From the NCBI GenBank assembly GCA_018798825.1, contig CP076354.1, forward strand, positions 2,102,001 through 2,166,000: DNA of 64,000 bases, written 5' to 3'. The DNA comes from Ochrobactrum sp. BTU1 (GTDB lineage: Bacteria; Pseudomonadota; Alphaproteobacteria; Rhizobiales; Rhizobiaceae). The position numbers and the translations under genes were made by a program. Of the stretch, positions 36,915 to 46,599 are shown one piece after another. The notes under the pieces were generated by a model. That model was not told the DNA's origin and searched no databases. It saw only the letters and a list, made by a program, of their open reading frames with translations. Each line of letters starts with the position of its first letter. The first letter of the stretch is position 1.

Positions 36915-38324
36915 TTAGTTCCAGTCGCGAATATCGACGAAGTGACCGGCGATGGCTGCAGCCGCTGCCATGGCAGGCGATACCAGATGCGTGCGGCCCT
37001 TGAAGCCCTGACGGCCTTCAAAATTACGGTTCGAGGTCGAAGCGCAACGTTCACCCGGCTTCAGGCGGTCGTCGTTCATAGCAAGGCACATCGAGCAGCC
37101 CGGCTCGCGCCAGTCAAAACCTGCTTCGATGAAAATCTTGTCGAGGCCTTCAGCTTCCGCCTGTTCCTTCACAAGGCCGGAACCCGGAACGATCATCGCG
37201 TTAACGCCATTAGCAACCTTCTTGCCAGCGGCCATACGGGCAGCGTCACGAAGATCTTCGATACGACCGTTGGTGCATGAGCCGATGAACACGCGATCAA
37301 TCTTGATGTCGGTCATCTTGGTGCCTGGCTTCAGGCCCATATAATCGAGCGCACGCCACTTGGATGCACGCTTGGTTTCGTCTTTGATCTCGTCCGGGTT
37401 AGGGACGATGTCCGTGACGAAGACGACGTCTTCAGGCGACGAGCCCCAGGATACAACCGGCGAAATCTTGGCAGCGTCCAGCTCAACGATCTTGTCGAAA
37501 TGCGCGCCTTCATCAGAATGCAGCGTCTTCCAATAGCCGATAGCCTGTTCCAGCGCTTCGCCCTTCGGTGCGCGCGGCTTACCCTGCACATAAGCGAAGG
37601 TCGTTTCGTCCGGCGCGATCAGACCAGCGCGTGCGCCGCCTTCAATCGACATATTGCAGACGGTCATGCGACCTTCCATCGACAGCGAGCGAATGGCGCT
37701 GCCTGCATACTCGATTACATAGCCGGTACCACCTGCGGTGCCGATTTCGCCGATGATGGCGAGCGTGATGTCCTTGGCGGTGACGCCCGGTGCCAGTTCA
37801 CCTTCAACACGCACCAGCATGTTCTTGGCTTTCTTCTGGATCAGCGTCTGAGTCGCAAGCACATGCTCGACTTCCGACGTACCGATACCATGTGCCAGCG
37901 AGCCGAAAGCACCGTGAGTCGACGTGTGGCTGTCGCCGCAAACAATCGTCATGCCCGGCAGCGTGAAGCCCTGTTCCGGACCAACGATGTGCACAACACC
38001 CTGACGGCGGTCACGCTCGGAGTAATATTCAACATTGAAGTCAGCAGCGTTTTTGGCCAGAGCCTCAACCTGAATGCGGCTTTCTTCGTTCTTGATGCCA
38101 TTCACGCGGTCTTTCGACGTTGGAACGTTGTGATCGACAACAGCCAGCGTCTTTTCAGGATGACGCACCTGACGACCTGCCATACGCAGACCTTCAAAAG
38201 CCTGCGGGCTTGTCACTTCGTGCACAAGATGGCGATCAATATAAAGGAGGCAGGTACCATCGTCCTGCTGATCCACTACATGGTCGTCCCAGATCTTGTC
38301 GTAAAGTGTACGCGGCGCGCTCAT
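36915..38324 (-). CDS. leuC: 3-isopropylmalate dehydratase large subunit
   Basis: LeuC, with LeuD, isomerises 2-isopropylmalate to 3-isopropylmalate in leucine synthesis. The 469-residue aconitase-fold protein has three [4Fe-4S]-ligand Cys: in [16 protein letters not shown] and in [40 protein letters not shown] and NRNFEGRQG are other active-site segments. Unlike in many bacteria, leuD is not adjacent; in Rhizobiales leuD is commonly separate. A terminator follows and the next leftward gene is the diguanylate cyclase. Confidence 0.97.
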   Translation of the reverse strand: MSAPRTLYDKIWDDHVVDQQDDGTCLLYIDRHLVHEVTSPQAFEGLRMAGRQVRHPEKTLAVVDHNVPTSKDRVNGIKNEESRIQVEALAKNAADFNVEYYSERDRRQGVVHIVGPEQGFTLPGMTIVCGDSHTSTHGAFGSLAHGIGTSEVEHVLATQTLIQKKAKNMLVRVEGELAPGVTAKDITLAIIGEIGTAGGTGYVIEYAGSAIRSLSMEGRMTVCNMSIEGGARAGLIAPDETTFAYVQGKPRAPKGEALEQAIGYWKTLHSDEGAHFDKIVELDAAKISPVVSWGSSPEDVVFVTDIVPNPDEIKDETKRASKWRALDYMGLKPGTKMTDIKIDRVFIGSCTNGRIEDLRDAARMAAGKKVANGVNAMIVPGSGLVKEQAEAEGLDKIFIEAGFDWREPGCSMCLAMNDDRLKPGERCASTSNRNFEGRQGFKGRTHLVSPAMAAAAAIAGHFVDIRDWN

Positions 38325-38485
38325 TGCGAGAGTTCCTTTGAATAGTTCTTAATTTGGCTGTCATATGCACCCGCCGCTGCATTTCGTCAAGAAACACAAA
38401 CCGCAACAGGGTGTCGCAGTAACAATCTTGCGCAATGTTGGCGAAATTATGCGATATGTTACGCAGCCTTTCGGCTTTTGCAAAT

Positions 38486-38515
38486 AAAAAAGGCGGTCTA
38501 AAGACCGCCTTTTTC
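38486..38515 (-). terminator. Rho-independent terminator of rplS
   Basis: AAAGGCGGTCT and AGACCGCCTTT form a near-perfect stem with a 2-nt loop, flanked by A and T runs. It lies just beyond the rplS stop codon. Confidence 0.9.
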
Positions 38516-38535
38516 AGATTCTTGCAGAGAGGTGC

Positions 38536-38976
38536 TTATTCAGCAGCAGTCTTTGCAGCTTCTGCCTTAGCAGCAGCGGCCTTATCGGCTTCGCGTTCTG
38601 CCTTGGTGCGGTTGTCTTTCTTCTCAGCAATACGAGCAGCCTTACCGGTGAGGCCACGAAGGTAGTAAAGCTTCGCGCGACGGACCTTACCGCGGCGAAC
38701 GAGCTCAACGCCTTCAACGATTGGCGAGTAAACTGGGAATACGCGCTCTACGCCTTCGCCGTAAGAAATCTTGCGAACGGTGAAGTTTTCGTTGATGCCA
38801 GCGCCGGAGCGGGCGATGCAGACGCCTTCATAGGCCTGCACGCGGGTACGCGTACCTTCGGTAACGCGAACCTGAACGCGAACGGTGTCACCTGGCTGGA
38901 AATCTGGAAGCTTGCGCTTTTCTTCGATCTTTGCTGCCTGTTCGGCTTCAAGCTGACGAATAATGTCGGTCATCAT
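38536..38976 (-). CDS. rplS: 50S ribosomal protein L19
   Basis: L19 sits at the 30S-50S interface and helps the 16S-23S contacts. The 146-residue protein carries the standard core [22 protein letters not shown], then [23 protein letters not shown] and the [14 protein letters not shown] segment. It has a C-terminal Ala/Lys/Glu-rich extension of about 30 residues, which is typical of Rhizobiales. In many bacteria rpsP-rimM-trmD-rplS are together; here it is separated from trmD by a DUF4260 gene and a 198-bp gap. Confidence 0.97.
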   Translation of the reverse strand: MMTDIIRQLEAEQAAKIEEKRKLPDFQPGDTVRVQVRVTEGTRTRVQAYEGVCIARSGAGINENFTVRKISYGEGVERVFPVYSPIVEGVELVRRGKVRRAKLYYLRGLTGKAARIAEKKDNRTKAEREADKAAAAKAEAAKTAAE

Positions 38977-39174
38977 CTGACTCCTTTACGAATTCTTCTC
39001 AAACAGTCAGAGCGCTCTGCACTTGCCACCAAGCACTTAAGGCCTTGTGGGTATGCCCGAAAAATCAGGCAGGAGCGGTACACCATCTATTGGTTTAAAG
39101 ATGTCGGGTTTTCCCGAACTGGCGCGGCAATACACCATTGCTGCAAATGAATCAATATCAGCGCTGCGAAATCG

Positions 39175-39528
39175 CTATTTCCCGCCAATCCGCCCAAGAT
39201 GCGTATCCTGAAAACCGGTTCCATACTTCAAACCAAAGCCAAGCGCGCGATCAACGCCGATATGAACCGCCCAGATGAGCGCAACCGCAAAGCAAAGCGG
39301 CCAGTTCATGGCCCAGCCAAGCACCGCTACAAGCACAACGCCAATCCAGCTATGCGCGACGTTATAGACAACAGCGCCTGTACGCGGACCTTTGAGATAG
39401 GCAAAGAACGACAGGTCAGGCGCAAGGATGAGAATCGCAAAAAGCCACCAGCTTGCACCACTCACCCAATATGCACCCAGCGCCAGCAGCGCGAGGGAAA
39501 GACTTTCGAGCCGCTGGATCAGGTTCAT
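39175..39528 (-). CDS. DUF4260-type small membrane protein
   Basis: A 117-residue protein with about four hydrophobic segments ([32 protein letters not shown]; a His/Trp-containing [31 protein letters not shown]). The ending [21 protein letters not shown] is a recognisable conserved tail of the DUF4260 family, whose function is unknown. ATG at 39528 overlaps the trmD stop codon (ATGA), so it is probably co-translated with trmD. It has no obvious link to RNA modification. Confidence 0.8.
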   Translation of the reverse strand: MNLIQRLESLSLALLALGAYWVSGASWWLFAILILAPDLSFFAYLKGPRTGAVVYNVAHSWIGVVLVAVLGWAMNWPLCFAVALIWAVHIGVDRALGFGLKYGTGFQDTHLGRIGGK

Positions 39529-40253
39529 TTGCGTTTGCCCTCGCGATAGGCTTCCCAAAGATCAGGCCGACGTTGCTTTGTGATGCGTTCCGCCTCAGCG
39601 TGACGCCACTTATCAATCGCACCATGATTGCCGGAGGTGAGAATTTCAGGGATCGAGCGATCTTCCCATACCTGCGGGCGGGTATAATGCGGATGTTCAA
39701 GAAGCCCGGTTTCGAAGCTTTCTGTTTCGCCGGATTCCCGATTACCCATTACGCCCGGCAGAAGCCGCACAATCGCATCCAGCAGAACGATAGCCGCAGT
39801 CTCACCACCTGATAAGATATAATCGCCGATGGAAATCTCTTCGAGAGCGCGTCCTTCGATCACCCGTTCATCGACGCCTTCAAAACGACCACACAGAATA
39901 ATCGCACCCGGACCGTCAGCGAGCGCGCGCACGCGCTTTTGTGTGAGCGGCGCGCCGCGTGGGCTCATCAGCAGCATCGGGCGATCATCAGCCACCGAAT
40001 CGAGCGCTCGCGCCACCACATCCGGCTTCATCACCATGCCTGCGCCGCCACCCGATGGCGTGTCATCCACCATGCGATGCTTGCCTTCGGCGAAGTCACG
40101 AATCTGCACGGTATCGAGCGACCATGTGTTTTCTGCGAGTGCCTTGCCCGCAAGCGAGACGCCCAAAGGACCAGGAAACATCTCGGGATAAAGCGTCAGC
40201 ACCGAGGCATGAAAACCCGGCACAACCTTATCCGTATCAGACTGTTCACTCAT
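39525..40253 (-). CDS. trmD: tRNA (guanine37-N1)-methyltransferase
   Basis: TrmD methylates G37 of tRNAs reading CNN codons, preventing frameshifts. The 242-residue SPOUT-class enzyme has [13 protein letters not shown] at the start, [15 protein letters not shown], then [19 protein letters not shown] [15 protein letters not shown], and the trefoil-knot SAM site [20 protein letters not shown]. It overlaps rimM by 4 bp and the DUF4260 gene by 4 bp, so the three are tightly coupled. Confidence 0.97.
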   Translation of the reverse strand: MSEQSDTDKVVPGFHASVLTLYPEMFPGPLGVSLAGKALAENTWSLDTVQIRDFAEGKHRMVDDTPSGGGAGMVMKPDVVARALDSVADDRPMLLMSPRGAPLTQKRVRALADGPGAIILCGRFEGVDERVIEGRALEEISIGDYILSGGETAAIVLLDAIVRLLPGVMGNRESGETESFETGLLEHPHYTRPQVWEDRSIPEILTSGNHGAIDKWRHAEAERITKQRRPDLWEAYREGKRK

Positions 40254-40849
40254 GGCTTCTTTGGTCGCTTCTGTTCATTCTTCTTATCGTTCTGTGGCTT
40301 GCCGCGCTCATTTAACGGATTGTCGTCATCATCCGCGATAAGTCCGGCCGCATAAGGCTCAACCCGAATTGTGCCGGCCTCGAAATCGATCTCAGGAACT
40401 GCAGCTTCGGTGAACGGGATCAGCATCGGACGCTTGCCCTTCAGGCTCAGCTCGATCAGGTCGCCACCACCGAAATCGAAAACAGCACTCACAACACCGT
40501 AAGATTTGCCGTCAGCATCAAGCGCTTCAAGGCCAATCAGATCGGTTTGAAAGAATTCGTCTTCATCGAGCTCCTCATCAGACAGCTGCGAACGGTCGAT
40601 GAAAAGCTCGGTACCGTTCAGCGCTTCGGCAGCATTGCGATCATTGATGCCCTTGAAGCGTACAACAATCACATTCTTCGCAGAGCGGGCTTCCAGCACT
40701 TCATAAGCCTTGCCCTGCGCATCATAGAGCTGGCCGTAATCAGCAACAGCTAGCGGATCGTCGGTAAATGTCTTGACCCTGACTTCGCCACGTATGCCAT
40801 GGGCGGCTCCGATAACGGCAAGCTGGATTGGGTTTTCTGGACGCGGCAT
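40250..40849 (-). CDS. rimM: Ribosome maturation factor RimM
   Basis: RimM assists 30S head assembly by binding S19. The 199-residue protein has the N-terminal domain [25 protein letters not shown], then [14 protein letters not shown], and the PRC-barrel [15 protein letters not shown]...[14 protein letters not shown] short Lys/Asn-rich tail follows. ATG at 40849 (MPRPENPIQ) is preferred to the upstream frame. It is divergent from xerC; the rpsP gene that usually precedes it is not adjacent. Confidence 0.95.
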   Translation of the reverse strand: MPRPENPIQLAVIGAAHGIRGEVRVKTFTDDPLAVADYGQLYDAQGKAYEVLEARSAKNVIVVRFKGINDRNAAEALNGTELFIDRSQLSDEELDEDEFFQTDLIGLEALDADGKSYGVVSAVFDFGGGDLIELSLKGKRPMLIPFTEAAVPEIDFEAGTIRVEPYAAGLIADDDDNPLNERGKPQNDKKNEQKRPKKP

Positions 40850-40997
40850 GAATAATTCCGTGATTAGATACAATTTCTAATCGCTTACTCAATTTCCCAT
40901 GAAAACGCCAAGAAAAACGATAAGCGGCTTCTTTACTGCCCGGCAACCTATCGCTGTCAGACTGTAATAACCGCAACTCAAACAGCGAATCCCGACC

Positions 40998-41945
40998 ATG
41001 ACGAGCAAAGCCGAATTCCTTATCCCTGCCCGCGCCGATCTTGCGGCAGCGCGCGAGGAATGGCTGAAATCGCTCAAAGACATGCGCCGTCTGTCGGAGA
41101 ACACTGTTGAAGCCTATGAGCGCGATACCCGCCAGTTTCTGCAATTTTTGACCGGTCACCTCGGCGAACCGCCTGCGATCAAAGACATCGGCAATCTGCG
41201 TGTCGCCGATTTGCGTTCGTATCTGGCCAACCGCCGGAATGACGGTGCCGGTGCTCGCACACTCGGACGCGGACTTGCTGGCATTCGTTCACTGCTACGG
41301 CATCTGGAAAAGCTCGGACTGGTCAATGCCGCAGGCGCGAGTGCCATGCGTGCGCCGCGCCAGCCAAAATCGCTGCCAAAGCCGTTAACGGCAGAAGATG
41401 CCCGTCGCGTCGTCGCTGCCGATGGCCAGATGGCTGAGGAGCCATGGATCGCAGCGCGCAATGCTGCCGTTCTCACACTGCTTTATGGTTGCGGTCTTCG
41501 CATTTCAGAAGCGCTCGGCCTTGCAGGCGATGCGTTAAACGACGCATCTGTGCTGTCGATCACAATCACCGGTAAGGGCGGAAAATCCCGCATGGTCCCG
41601 CTGTTGCCAGCCGTGCATCGCGCTGTCGCCCAGTATCGCGCGTTGTGCCCATTCGATCTCTCAGCCGACAAACCTTTGTTCAGAGGTGCCAAGGGCGGAG
41701 AACTTCACGCCGCCATCATCCAGCGCGAAATGCAGAAATTACGCGCCGGTCTCGGCCTTCCCGACACTGCTACCCCGCACGCACTTCGCCATTCCTTTGC
41801 CACGCATCTGCTTGGCCGCGGCGGTGATCTGCGCACCATTCAGGAACTGCTTGGCCATGCGAGCCTCTCAACAACGCAGGTCTATACCGGCGTCGATACG
41901 GCTCGGCTGCTTGATGTTTATGACAAAGCGCATCCTCGCGCTTAA
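40998..41945 (+). CDS. xerC: Tyrosine recombinase XerC
   Basis: XerC, with XerD, resolves chromosome dimers at dif under FtsK control. The 315-residue protein has an N-terminal SAM-like core-binding domain (about residues 15-100) and a catalytic domain with the RKHRHY set: Arg in YGCGLRISEALGL, Lys in GKGGKSR, His/Arg in PHALRHSFATHLL, His in LLGHASLS, and Tyr in TTQVYTGVD. XerC is favoured over XerD by N-terminal similarity and genome context, but the two are hard to separate without alignment. It is not part of an integron or phage. Confidence 0.9.
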   Translation: MTSKAEFLIPARADLAAAREEWLKSLKDMRRLSENTVEAYERDTRQFLQFLTGHLGEPPAIKDIGNLRVADLRSYLANRRNDGAGARTLGRGLAGIRSLLRHLEKLGLVNAAGASAMRAPRQPKSLPKPLTAEDARRVVAADGQMAEEPWIAARNAAVLTLLYGCGLRISEALGLAGDALNDASVLSITITGKGGKSRMVPLLPAVHRAVAQYRALCPFDLSADKPLFRGAKGGELHAAIIQREMQKLRAGLGLPDTATPHALRHSFATHLLGRGGDLRTIQELLGHASLSTTQVYTGVDTARLLDVYDKAHPRA

Positions 41946-41986
41946 TCAGGGGTGCCATCCGACACTAACCATCCTATATTCACTTC

Positions 41987-42994
41987 ATGAAAAAGCTGTT
42001 CTTCCTTTTTGCCTGTGCCCTCATCGCCAGTTCAGCCAATGCGCGTGCGCAAAGCACTGACGCCGCCTGCTCCCCGCATGGGGTCAATCTGATTGATGGT
42101 CTAGACAAAAAGGACCCCAAGCTCTGGTCCGAGCTTCAGGCAGAAGCGGAAGAAATGCCTAATCATAAGGGTATCTTCTGGAAAATCGAGAAAGACGGCC
42201 TCGAACCGTCTTATCTGTTCGGGACCATCCATCTGAGTGATCCGCGCGTAATGGCCCTGCCCGGCGCTGTGACCAAAGCCTATGACGACGCCGACAAGAT
42301 CGTGGTCGAAGCAACCGACATTGTCGATCAGAAAGCCTTTCTACGGGTTAAAGTTGAACAGCCTGAGCTGATACAGTTCACCGATGGCTCAACGCTGCAA
42401 TCGCATTTGCCACAGGATCGGCTTGAAGAGATCGACAAAAAGCTGGAAGCGCGCGGCATCATTCTGGGTGCCGTCGGCAAAATGAAGCCGTGGATCATCA
42501 CCAGCCTGTTGGCCCTGCCCAAATGCGAACGGCAAAGAAAGCTGGAAGGGGCAGACTTCCTCGACGGCTATCTGATTACGGAAGCGCAGGATCAAGGCCG
42601 AACCGTCATCGGTCTTGAAAGTGCAGTTGAACAGCTTGAGGCGATGAACCGGCTTCCGCTTGATTTCCATATTCGCAACCTGATTTCTGCCGCCCAATAT
42701 GGCGACAACATCGAAGACGCCATGGAAACCACGATTGCGCTCTATCTTCAGGGTGACATCGGCATGATTATGCCCGCATTGCGGAAAATCGTGCCCGACA
42801 GTCTGTCCAAGGAAGACTACGACCTTTTCCAGAAAGTCTTGCTCACAGACCGCAACCACATCATGGCGCAACGCGTGGCCCCCGTCCTTGCCAATGGTGA
42901 CGCCTTTATCGCCGTCGGCGCCCTGCATCTGCCCGGCAAGGAAGGACTGGTAGAACTGCTGCGCGCGCAGGGCTATAAGCTCACAGCAATGTAA
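41987..42994 (+). CDS. TraB/GumN-family secreted protein
   Basis: A 335-residue protein with a signal peptide (MKKLFFLFACALIASSANARA, cut near residue 21). The TraB/GumN fold follows, with the hallmark GTIHLSDPRVMALP near residues 75-90 and VGALHLPGKEGLVELLRAQG at the C-terminus. The family is related to the Tiki metalloproteases, whose GxxH motifs bind metal, and both motifs are present here. Role in bacteria is not settled. It precedes a small Pro-rich membrane protein by about 80 bp. Confidence 0.87.
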   Translation: MKKLFFLFACALIASSANARAQSTDAACSPHGVNLIDGLDKKDPKLWSELQAEAEEMPNHKGIFWKIEKDGLEPSYLFGTIHLSDPRVMALPGAVTKAYDDADKIVVEATDIVDQKAFLRVKVEQPELIQFTDGSTLQSHLPQDRLEEIDKKLEARGIILGAVGKMKPWIITSLLALPKCERQRKLEGADFLDGYLITEAQDQGRTVIGLESAVEQLEAMNRLPLDFHIRNLISAAQYGDNIEDAMETTIALYLQGDIGMIMPALRKIVPDSLSKEDYDLFQKVLLTDRNHIMAQRVAPVLANGDAFIAVGALHLPGKEGLVELLRAQGYKLTAM

Positions 42995-43073
42995 GCGCAT
43001 GTCCAGAAGTGGAACCATCCCGGCCTGCTCGCGTTAGACTTTCCAATGGTTGCAACCAACTGGAGGAGAGCTA

Positions 43074-43349
43074 ATGGTTGACCCACTCGATCCACGCAAC
43101 GATCCACTAAACAATCCGCGTCACGCTGATCCAATGGCCGACCCGGTTGCCAGACCGCCACAACCCAGAGGCAGTAGCGGTATTTTGCTTGCGGTCATCC
43201 TGATCGCTGCAATTCTGATCCTGGGCTATTTCTTCTATCGAGGCGGCGGCTCCACAGATACGGCTGCACCGCCACCACCACCCGCGGCACAGGGCGAAAC
43301 AACAACGCCACCAGCAGCACCGCCTGCAACCCCACCGGCACAGAACTAA
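43074..43349 (+). CDS. Small Pro-rich single-pass membrane protein
   Basis: A 91-residue protein: an Asp/Pro/Asn-rich N-terminus (DPLDPRNDPLNNP), one transmembrane helix about residues 37-55 (ILLAVILIAAILILGYFFY), and a Pro/Ala/Thr-rich C-terminus (APPPPPAAQG). ATG at 43074 is supported by GGAGGAGAG upstream. No function is recognised. It shares a terminator with the convergent lpdA and is separated from the TraB/GumN gene by about 80 bp. Confidence 0.72.
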   Translation: MVDPLDPRNDPLNNPRHADPMADPVARPPQPRGSSGILLAVILIAAILILGYFFYRGGGSTDTAAPPPPPAAQGETTTPPAAPPATPPAQN

Positions 43350-43358
43350 CCCTATGAA

Positions 43359-43382
43359 AAAGGCCCGCTTTCGCGGGCCTTT
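43359..43382. terminator. Bidirectional terminator between the small membrane protein and lpdA
   Basis: AAAGGCCCGC and GCGGGCCTTT form a perfect 10-bp stem with a TTTC loop and A/T flanks, between convergent genes. Confidence 0.85.
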
Positions 43383-43421
43383 CTGCATCCGGATAAACCC
43401 GGAAATTACGTGTGACCACGA

Positions 43422-44828
43422 TTACATGTGAATTGGCTTGGCAAAGGTTGCCAAGGCAGATTCGCGAACCGCTTCCGACATGGTTGGATGCGCGTGGCAG
43501 GTGCGTGCAAGATCTTCGGACGAGCCACCGAATTCCATCAGTACGGCCAGCTCATGGATCATTTCACCGGCATTGTAGCCGAGGATATGAGCACCCAGAA
43601 CGCGATCCGTTGCCTTGTCGGCGAGGATCTTCACAAAGCCGTCCGTGTGCTGCATGGCGCGTGCGCGACCGTTTGCAGTGAACGGGAACTTGCCGATCTT
43701 GTATTCCACGCCAGCGGCTTTCAGCTCTTCTTCGGTCTTGCCGACGGAGGCTACTTCCGGCTGCGTGTAAACAACGCTTGGAATGACGTCGAAGTTTACA
43801 TGTCCTGCCTGACCAGCGATGATTTCAGCAACGGCAATGCCTTCATCTTCGGCCTTATGCGCGAGCATCGGGCCCTGAACCACGTCACCGATGGCATAGA
43901 TGCCTTCGACATTGGTGCGCCAGTGACCATCGATTGCAACGCGACCGCGATCATCGACATTCACGCCAGCTTCCTGCAGACCAAGACCATCCGTGTATGG
44001 ACGACGACCCGTCGAAATCAAAACCGCATCGGCATCAATGGTTTCAGCATCGCCACCCTTGACCGGCTCAAAAGTCACTTTCGCGCCCTTTCCAGCCTTT
44101 TCAACACCAGTAACCTTTGCGCTCAGCTTGAAGGCAATGCCCTGCTTTTCGAGAAGACGCTGAAACTGCTTGGATACTTCGCCGTCCATCGCACCCAGAA
44201 CCTTGTCGAGATATTCAACAACGGTCACTTTCGCGCCAAGACGTGCCCAGACGGAACCAAGTTCCAGACCGATCACACCACCGCCAACAACAACCAGATG
44301 ACCCGGCACCTTGTCGAAAGCAATCGCACCGGTTGACGACACGATGACCTTCTCGTCGATGTCGACCTTAACGCCCGGAATGCCCGCAACATCAGAACCA
44401 GTTGCGATGATGATGTTCTTACCTTCGATTTCCTGAACGCTACCGTCTTCAGCAGTCACGGAAACCTTGCCCTTGGCGACGATCTTGCCAGTGCCGATGT
44501 AAGGCGTGATCTTGTTCTTCTTGAACAAGAACTCAACGCCAGACGTGTTCGACTTAACGGTCGCGTCCTTGTGAGCCAGCATCTTTTCGAGATTGAGCTT
44601 TGGCTTGCTGATTTCAACGCCCAGCGTATCGAAAGAGTGACCGGCTTCTGCAAACACTTCAGACGCATGAAGCAGCGCCTTGGAAGGAATGCAGCCAACA
44701 TTGAGACAGGTGCCACCAAAGGTCTTGCGCTTTTCTACTACGGCCACTGAAAGGCCAAGCTGTGCGGCCTTGATTGCGGCTACATAACCGCCGGGGCCGG
44801 TACCAATGACAACCACATCATAAGACAT
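43422..44828 (-). CDS. lpdA: Dihydrolipoyl dehydrogenase (E3)
   Basis: Lpd re-oxidises the dihydrolipoyl groups of the 2-oxoglutarate dehydrogenase complex using NAD+. The 468-residue protein has FAD motif VVIGTGPGGYVAAIKAAQLG, the redox disulfide GGTCLNVGCIPSK, NAD motif VVGGGVIGLELGSVWARLG, and the C-terminal dimer His-Glu pair CHAHPTMSEAVRE. It is the last gene of the mdh-suc block, separated from sucB by three unrelated genes. Confidence 0.97.
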   Translation of the reverse strand: MSYDVVVIGTGPGGYVAAIKAAQLGLSVAVVEKRKTFGGTCLNVGCIPSKALLHASEVFAEAGHSFDTLGVEISKPKLNLEKMLAHKDATVKSNTSGVEFLFKKNKITPYIGTGKIVAKGKVSVTAEDGSVQEIEGKNIIIATGSDVAGIPGVKVDIDEKVIVSSTGAIAFDKVPGHLVVVGGGVIGLELGSVWARLGAKVTVVEYLDKVLGAMDGEVSKQFQRLLEKQGIAFKLSAKVTGVEKAGKGAKVTFEPVKGGDAETIDADAVLISTGRRPYTDGLGLQEAGVNVDDRGRVAIDGHWRTNVEGIYAIGDVVQGPMLAHKAEDEGIAVAEIIAGQAGHVNFDVIPSVVYTQPEVASVGKTEEELKAAGVEYKIGKFPFTANGRARAMQHTDGFVKILADKATDRVLGAHILGYNAGEMIHELAVLMEFGGSSEDLARTCHAHPTMSEAVRESALATFAKPIHM

Positions 44829-44902
44829 TGAACTATCCTTCTTCAGTCTGATCCAGAATGACCAGCAATGGCCATTAAACTTTTATAAGATCGGCGATCC
44901 GA

Positions 44903-45445
44903 TCATTCTTCTTCAGGCGAGCACGACTTGAAACGGAAGCTTTCAAATTGAAGCGCCTTTTCTGGTTTCGCTGCGCCAAAATCATATCCGTCAAGCGCTG
45001 TTGCCAGATCAGGAAACAGAATTGCCTGCGCGGCCGGCTCATCGGCCTTTGGCAGCACATCCGCTTCCGCGCCTTCCTTCAGCGCATAGACAACGCTCTG
45101 CCAGAGGCTGCAATCATCGAGGTCTTCCGGTTCGGTGCCCCCATTCTTGCAGTTATAGGTAATGAGCGCATAGGGGCGTGCAACCCCTTCTTCCGGCCAA
45201 ATGACGAGACCTGAGAGTTTGAACTCCGGCTTGTCATCAGCAGTAATCGTGAATTCATTGGTCGGTGCCGGGGTCATCTTGAGCGCATTGGACTGCGCGG
45301 CATGGAAAGTCAGCGTGTATGCATCGCCCTGATCGCGATAGACTGCACGGTTCTGCGTACAGGCGGCCTGAACGGCGCTTGAGAAAACCGTCACGGCAAG
45401 AGCTGATGCCGCCACCACTTTGAAGAGCTTCTTAACGTCATGCAT
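44903..45445 (-). CDS. Secreted protein of unknown function
   Basis: A 180-residue protein with a clear signal peptide (KKLFKVVAASALAVTVFSSAVQA, cut near residue 27). The mature part has an early ACTQN and later YNCKNGG and DDCSLW, so paired cysteines are likely and would fit disulfides in the periplasm. The end is acidic (SCSPEEE). I recognise no family. ATG at 45445 is preferred to a longer frame. It lies between the LysE-type gene and lpdA, on the TCA block strand. Confidence 0.7.
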   Translation of the reverse strand: MHDVKKLFKVVAASALAVTVFSSAVQAACTQNRAVYRDQGDAYTLTFHAAQSNALKMTPAPTNEFTITADDKPEFKLSGLVIWPEEGVARPYALITYNCKNGGTEPEDLDDCSLWQSVVYALKEGAEADVLPKADEPAAQAILFPDLATALDGYDFGAAKPEKALQFESFRFKSCSPEEE

Positions 45446-45495
45446 CTGTCGGTTCTCCTCGTATTCCCGGCAGTGATTACTGCGCTTTCGCTCTG

Positions 45496-46137
45496 TTACT
45501 GTGCTTTTGCAATGGCAAGTTTCAGACCAAGTGCAATGAAAACCACACCACTTGTTCTGTCGATCCATTTGGAGGCGCGCGAAAAAACCGCGCGCATCTT
45601 TGGCGTCGTCATAAAAAGGCTGACACCGATAAACCATGAAATCAATGCCGTGGCCATTACCACGCCATAGCCAAGCTTCACTTCAGTCGGAGTATGAAGG
45701 CTCACAACCGTCGAGAAAATCGAAAGGAAGAAGAATACGGCCTTGGGGTTAAGCGCATTGGCGGCAAAGCCCAGACTGAAAGCCTTGAGAGCGCTCTGCT
45801 TGCGCTGCTGGTCCTGTGCGCTCATATCGATATCGATCTTCGTCGTATTAGCACGCAGTGCCTTGATGCCGATATAGACCAGATAGGCCACACCGCACCA
45901 TTTCACGATATTGAAGAGATAGATCGACTGGGAAATGATCAGCCCAAGACCAAGCACCGTATAGGTGACATGCATCATGAAGGCCGCGCCAATACCAAAA
46001 CTGGTAATGATTGCCTCGCGACGCCCCTGCATCAACGACTGGCGGATAACCATGGCGAGATCAGCGCCCGGCGAAACGATGGCAAAGACGAAGATCGCCA
46101 TCAGGGATGCAAGTTCAAACAGATAGGGATGCATCAC
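45496..46137 (-). CDS. LysE/RhtB-family translocator
   Basis: A 213-residue inner-membrane protein with about six hydrophobic helices and the family start SLMAIFVFAIVSPGADLAMVIRQSL, in which the SPGAD segment is the RhtB/LysE hallmark. These exporters expel amino acids such as threonine, lysine or leucine. The substrate is not predictable. It lies between MAPEG and the secreted-protein gene inside the TCA block and has no direct metabolic link to it. Confidence 0.87.
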   Translation of the reverse strand: MMHPYLFELASLMAIFVFAIVSPGADLAMVIRQSLMQGRREAIITSFGIGAAFMMHVTYTVLGLGLIISQSIYLFNIVKWCGVAYLVYIGIKALRANTTKIDIDMSAQDQQRKQSALKAFSLGFAANALNPKAVFFFLSIFSTVVSLHTPTEVKLGYGVVMATALISWFIGVSLFMTTPKMRAVFSRASKWIDRTSGVVFIALGLKLAIAKAQ

Positions 46138-46174
46138 TTTTCCTCGCCCCGCATCTCAGGGATGCAGGCAACCG

Positions 46175-46588
46175 TCAAAAAACCAGATTGAAAAACATGA
46201 GTGCAAGCCCGGCCAGCGAACCGATCCAGACGAGCGAGCGGATATAAGGAATACCCGCCAGATAAAGCGGTACATAGATGATGCGGCAGGCAAACCAGAC
46301 CCAACCACCATAAAGTCCGAAACCTGCTGCATCGCCCTTGAACACAAGTGCAAGCGCAAGTGCTATAAATGCAGGGTAGGTCTCGCGGAAATTGGCAGAA
46401 GCACGTTCCGCGCGACCAGCCAGATGGCCGGAGGGCTTACGCCCTTCATCACGCGGACCCGCATTCCATTGGGAGCCGAGTTCCTTCGTCGCCGTCCAGC
46501 CCTGCAGGAGGATATGAACCACCAGCAGAACCACACTCCAGCCGATCAGCGGGAGAAAAGGCGACGCGGAAAAGATACCCGGCTCCAT
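46175..46588 (-). CDS. MAPEG-family membrane protein
   Basis: A 137-residue four-helix membrane protein of the MAPEG (membrane-associated eicosanoid and glutathione metabolism) type: a long loop of charged residues after helix 1, then ERASANFRETYPAFIALALALV, which has the family's E-R-x-x-x-N-x-x-E/R motif, and further helices ending LAGLALMFFNLVF. Family members are glutathione-dependent enzymes in eukaryotes; bacterial roles are mostly unknown. It lies 12 bp after sucB. Confidence 0.85.
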   Translation of the reverse strand: MEPGIFSASPFLPLIGWSVVLLVVHILLQGWTATKELGSQWNAGPRDEGRKPSGHLAGRAERASANFRETYPAFIALALALVFKGDAAGFGLYGGWVWFACRIIYVPLYLAGIPYIRSLVWIGSLAGLALMFFNLVF

Positions 46589-46599
46589 AGCTCTATTCC

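Noticed and set aside
41987..43349. A possible two-component secretion pair from the TraB/GumN protein and the small Pro-rich membrane protein.
   Set aside because: Only proximity of about 80 bp supports it; no shared motif or overlap was seen.
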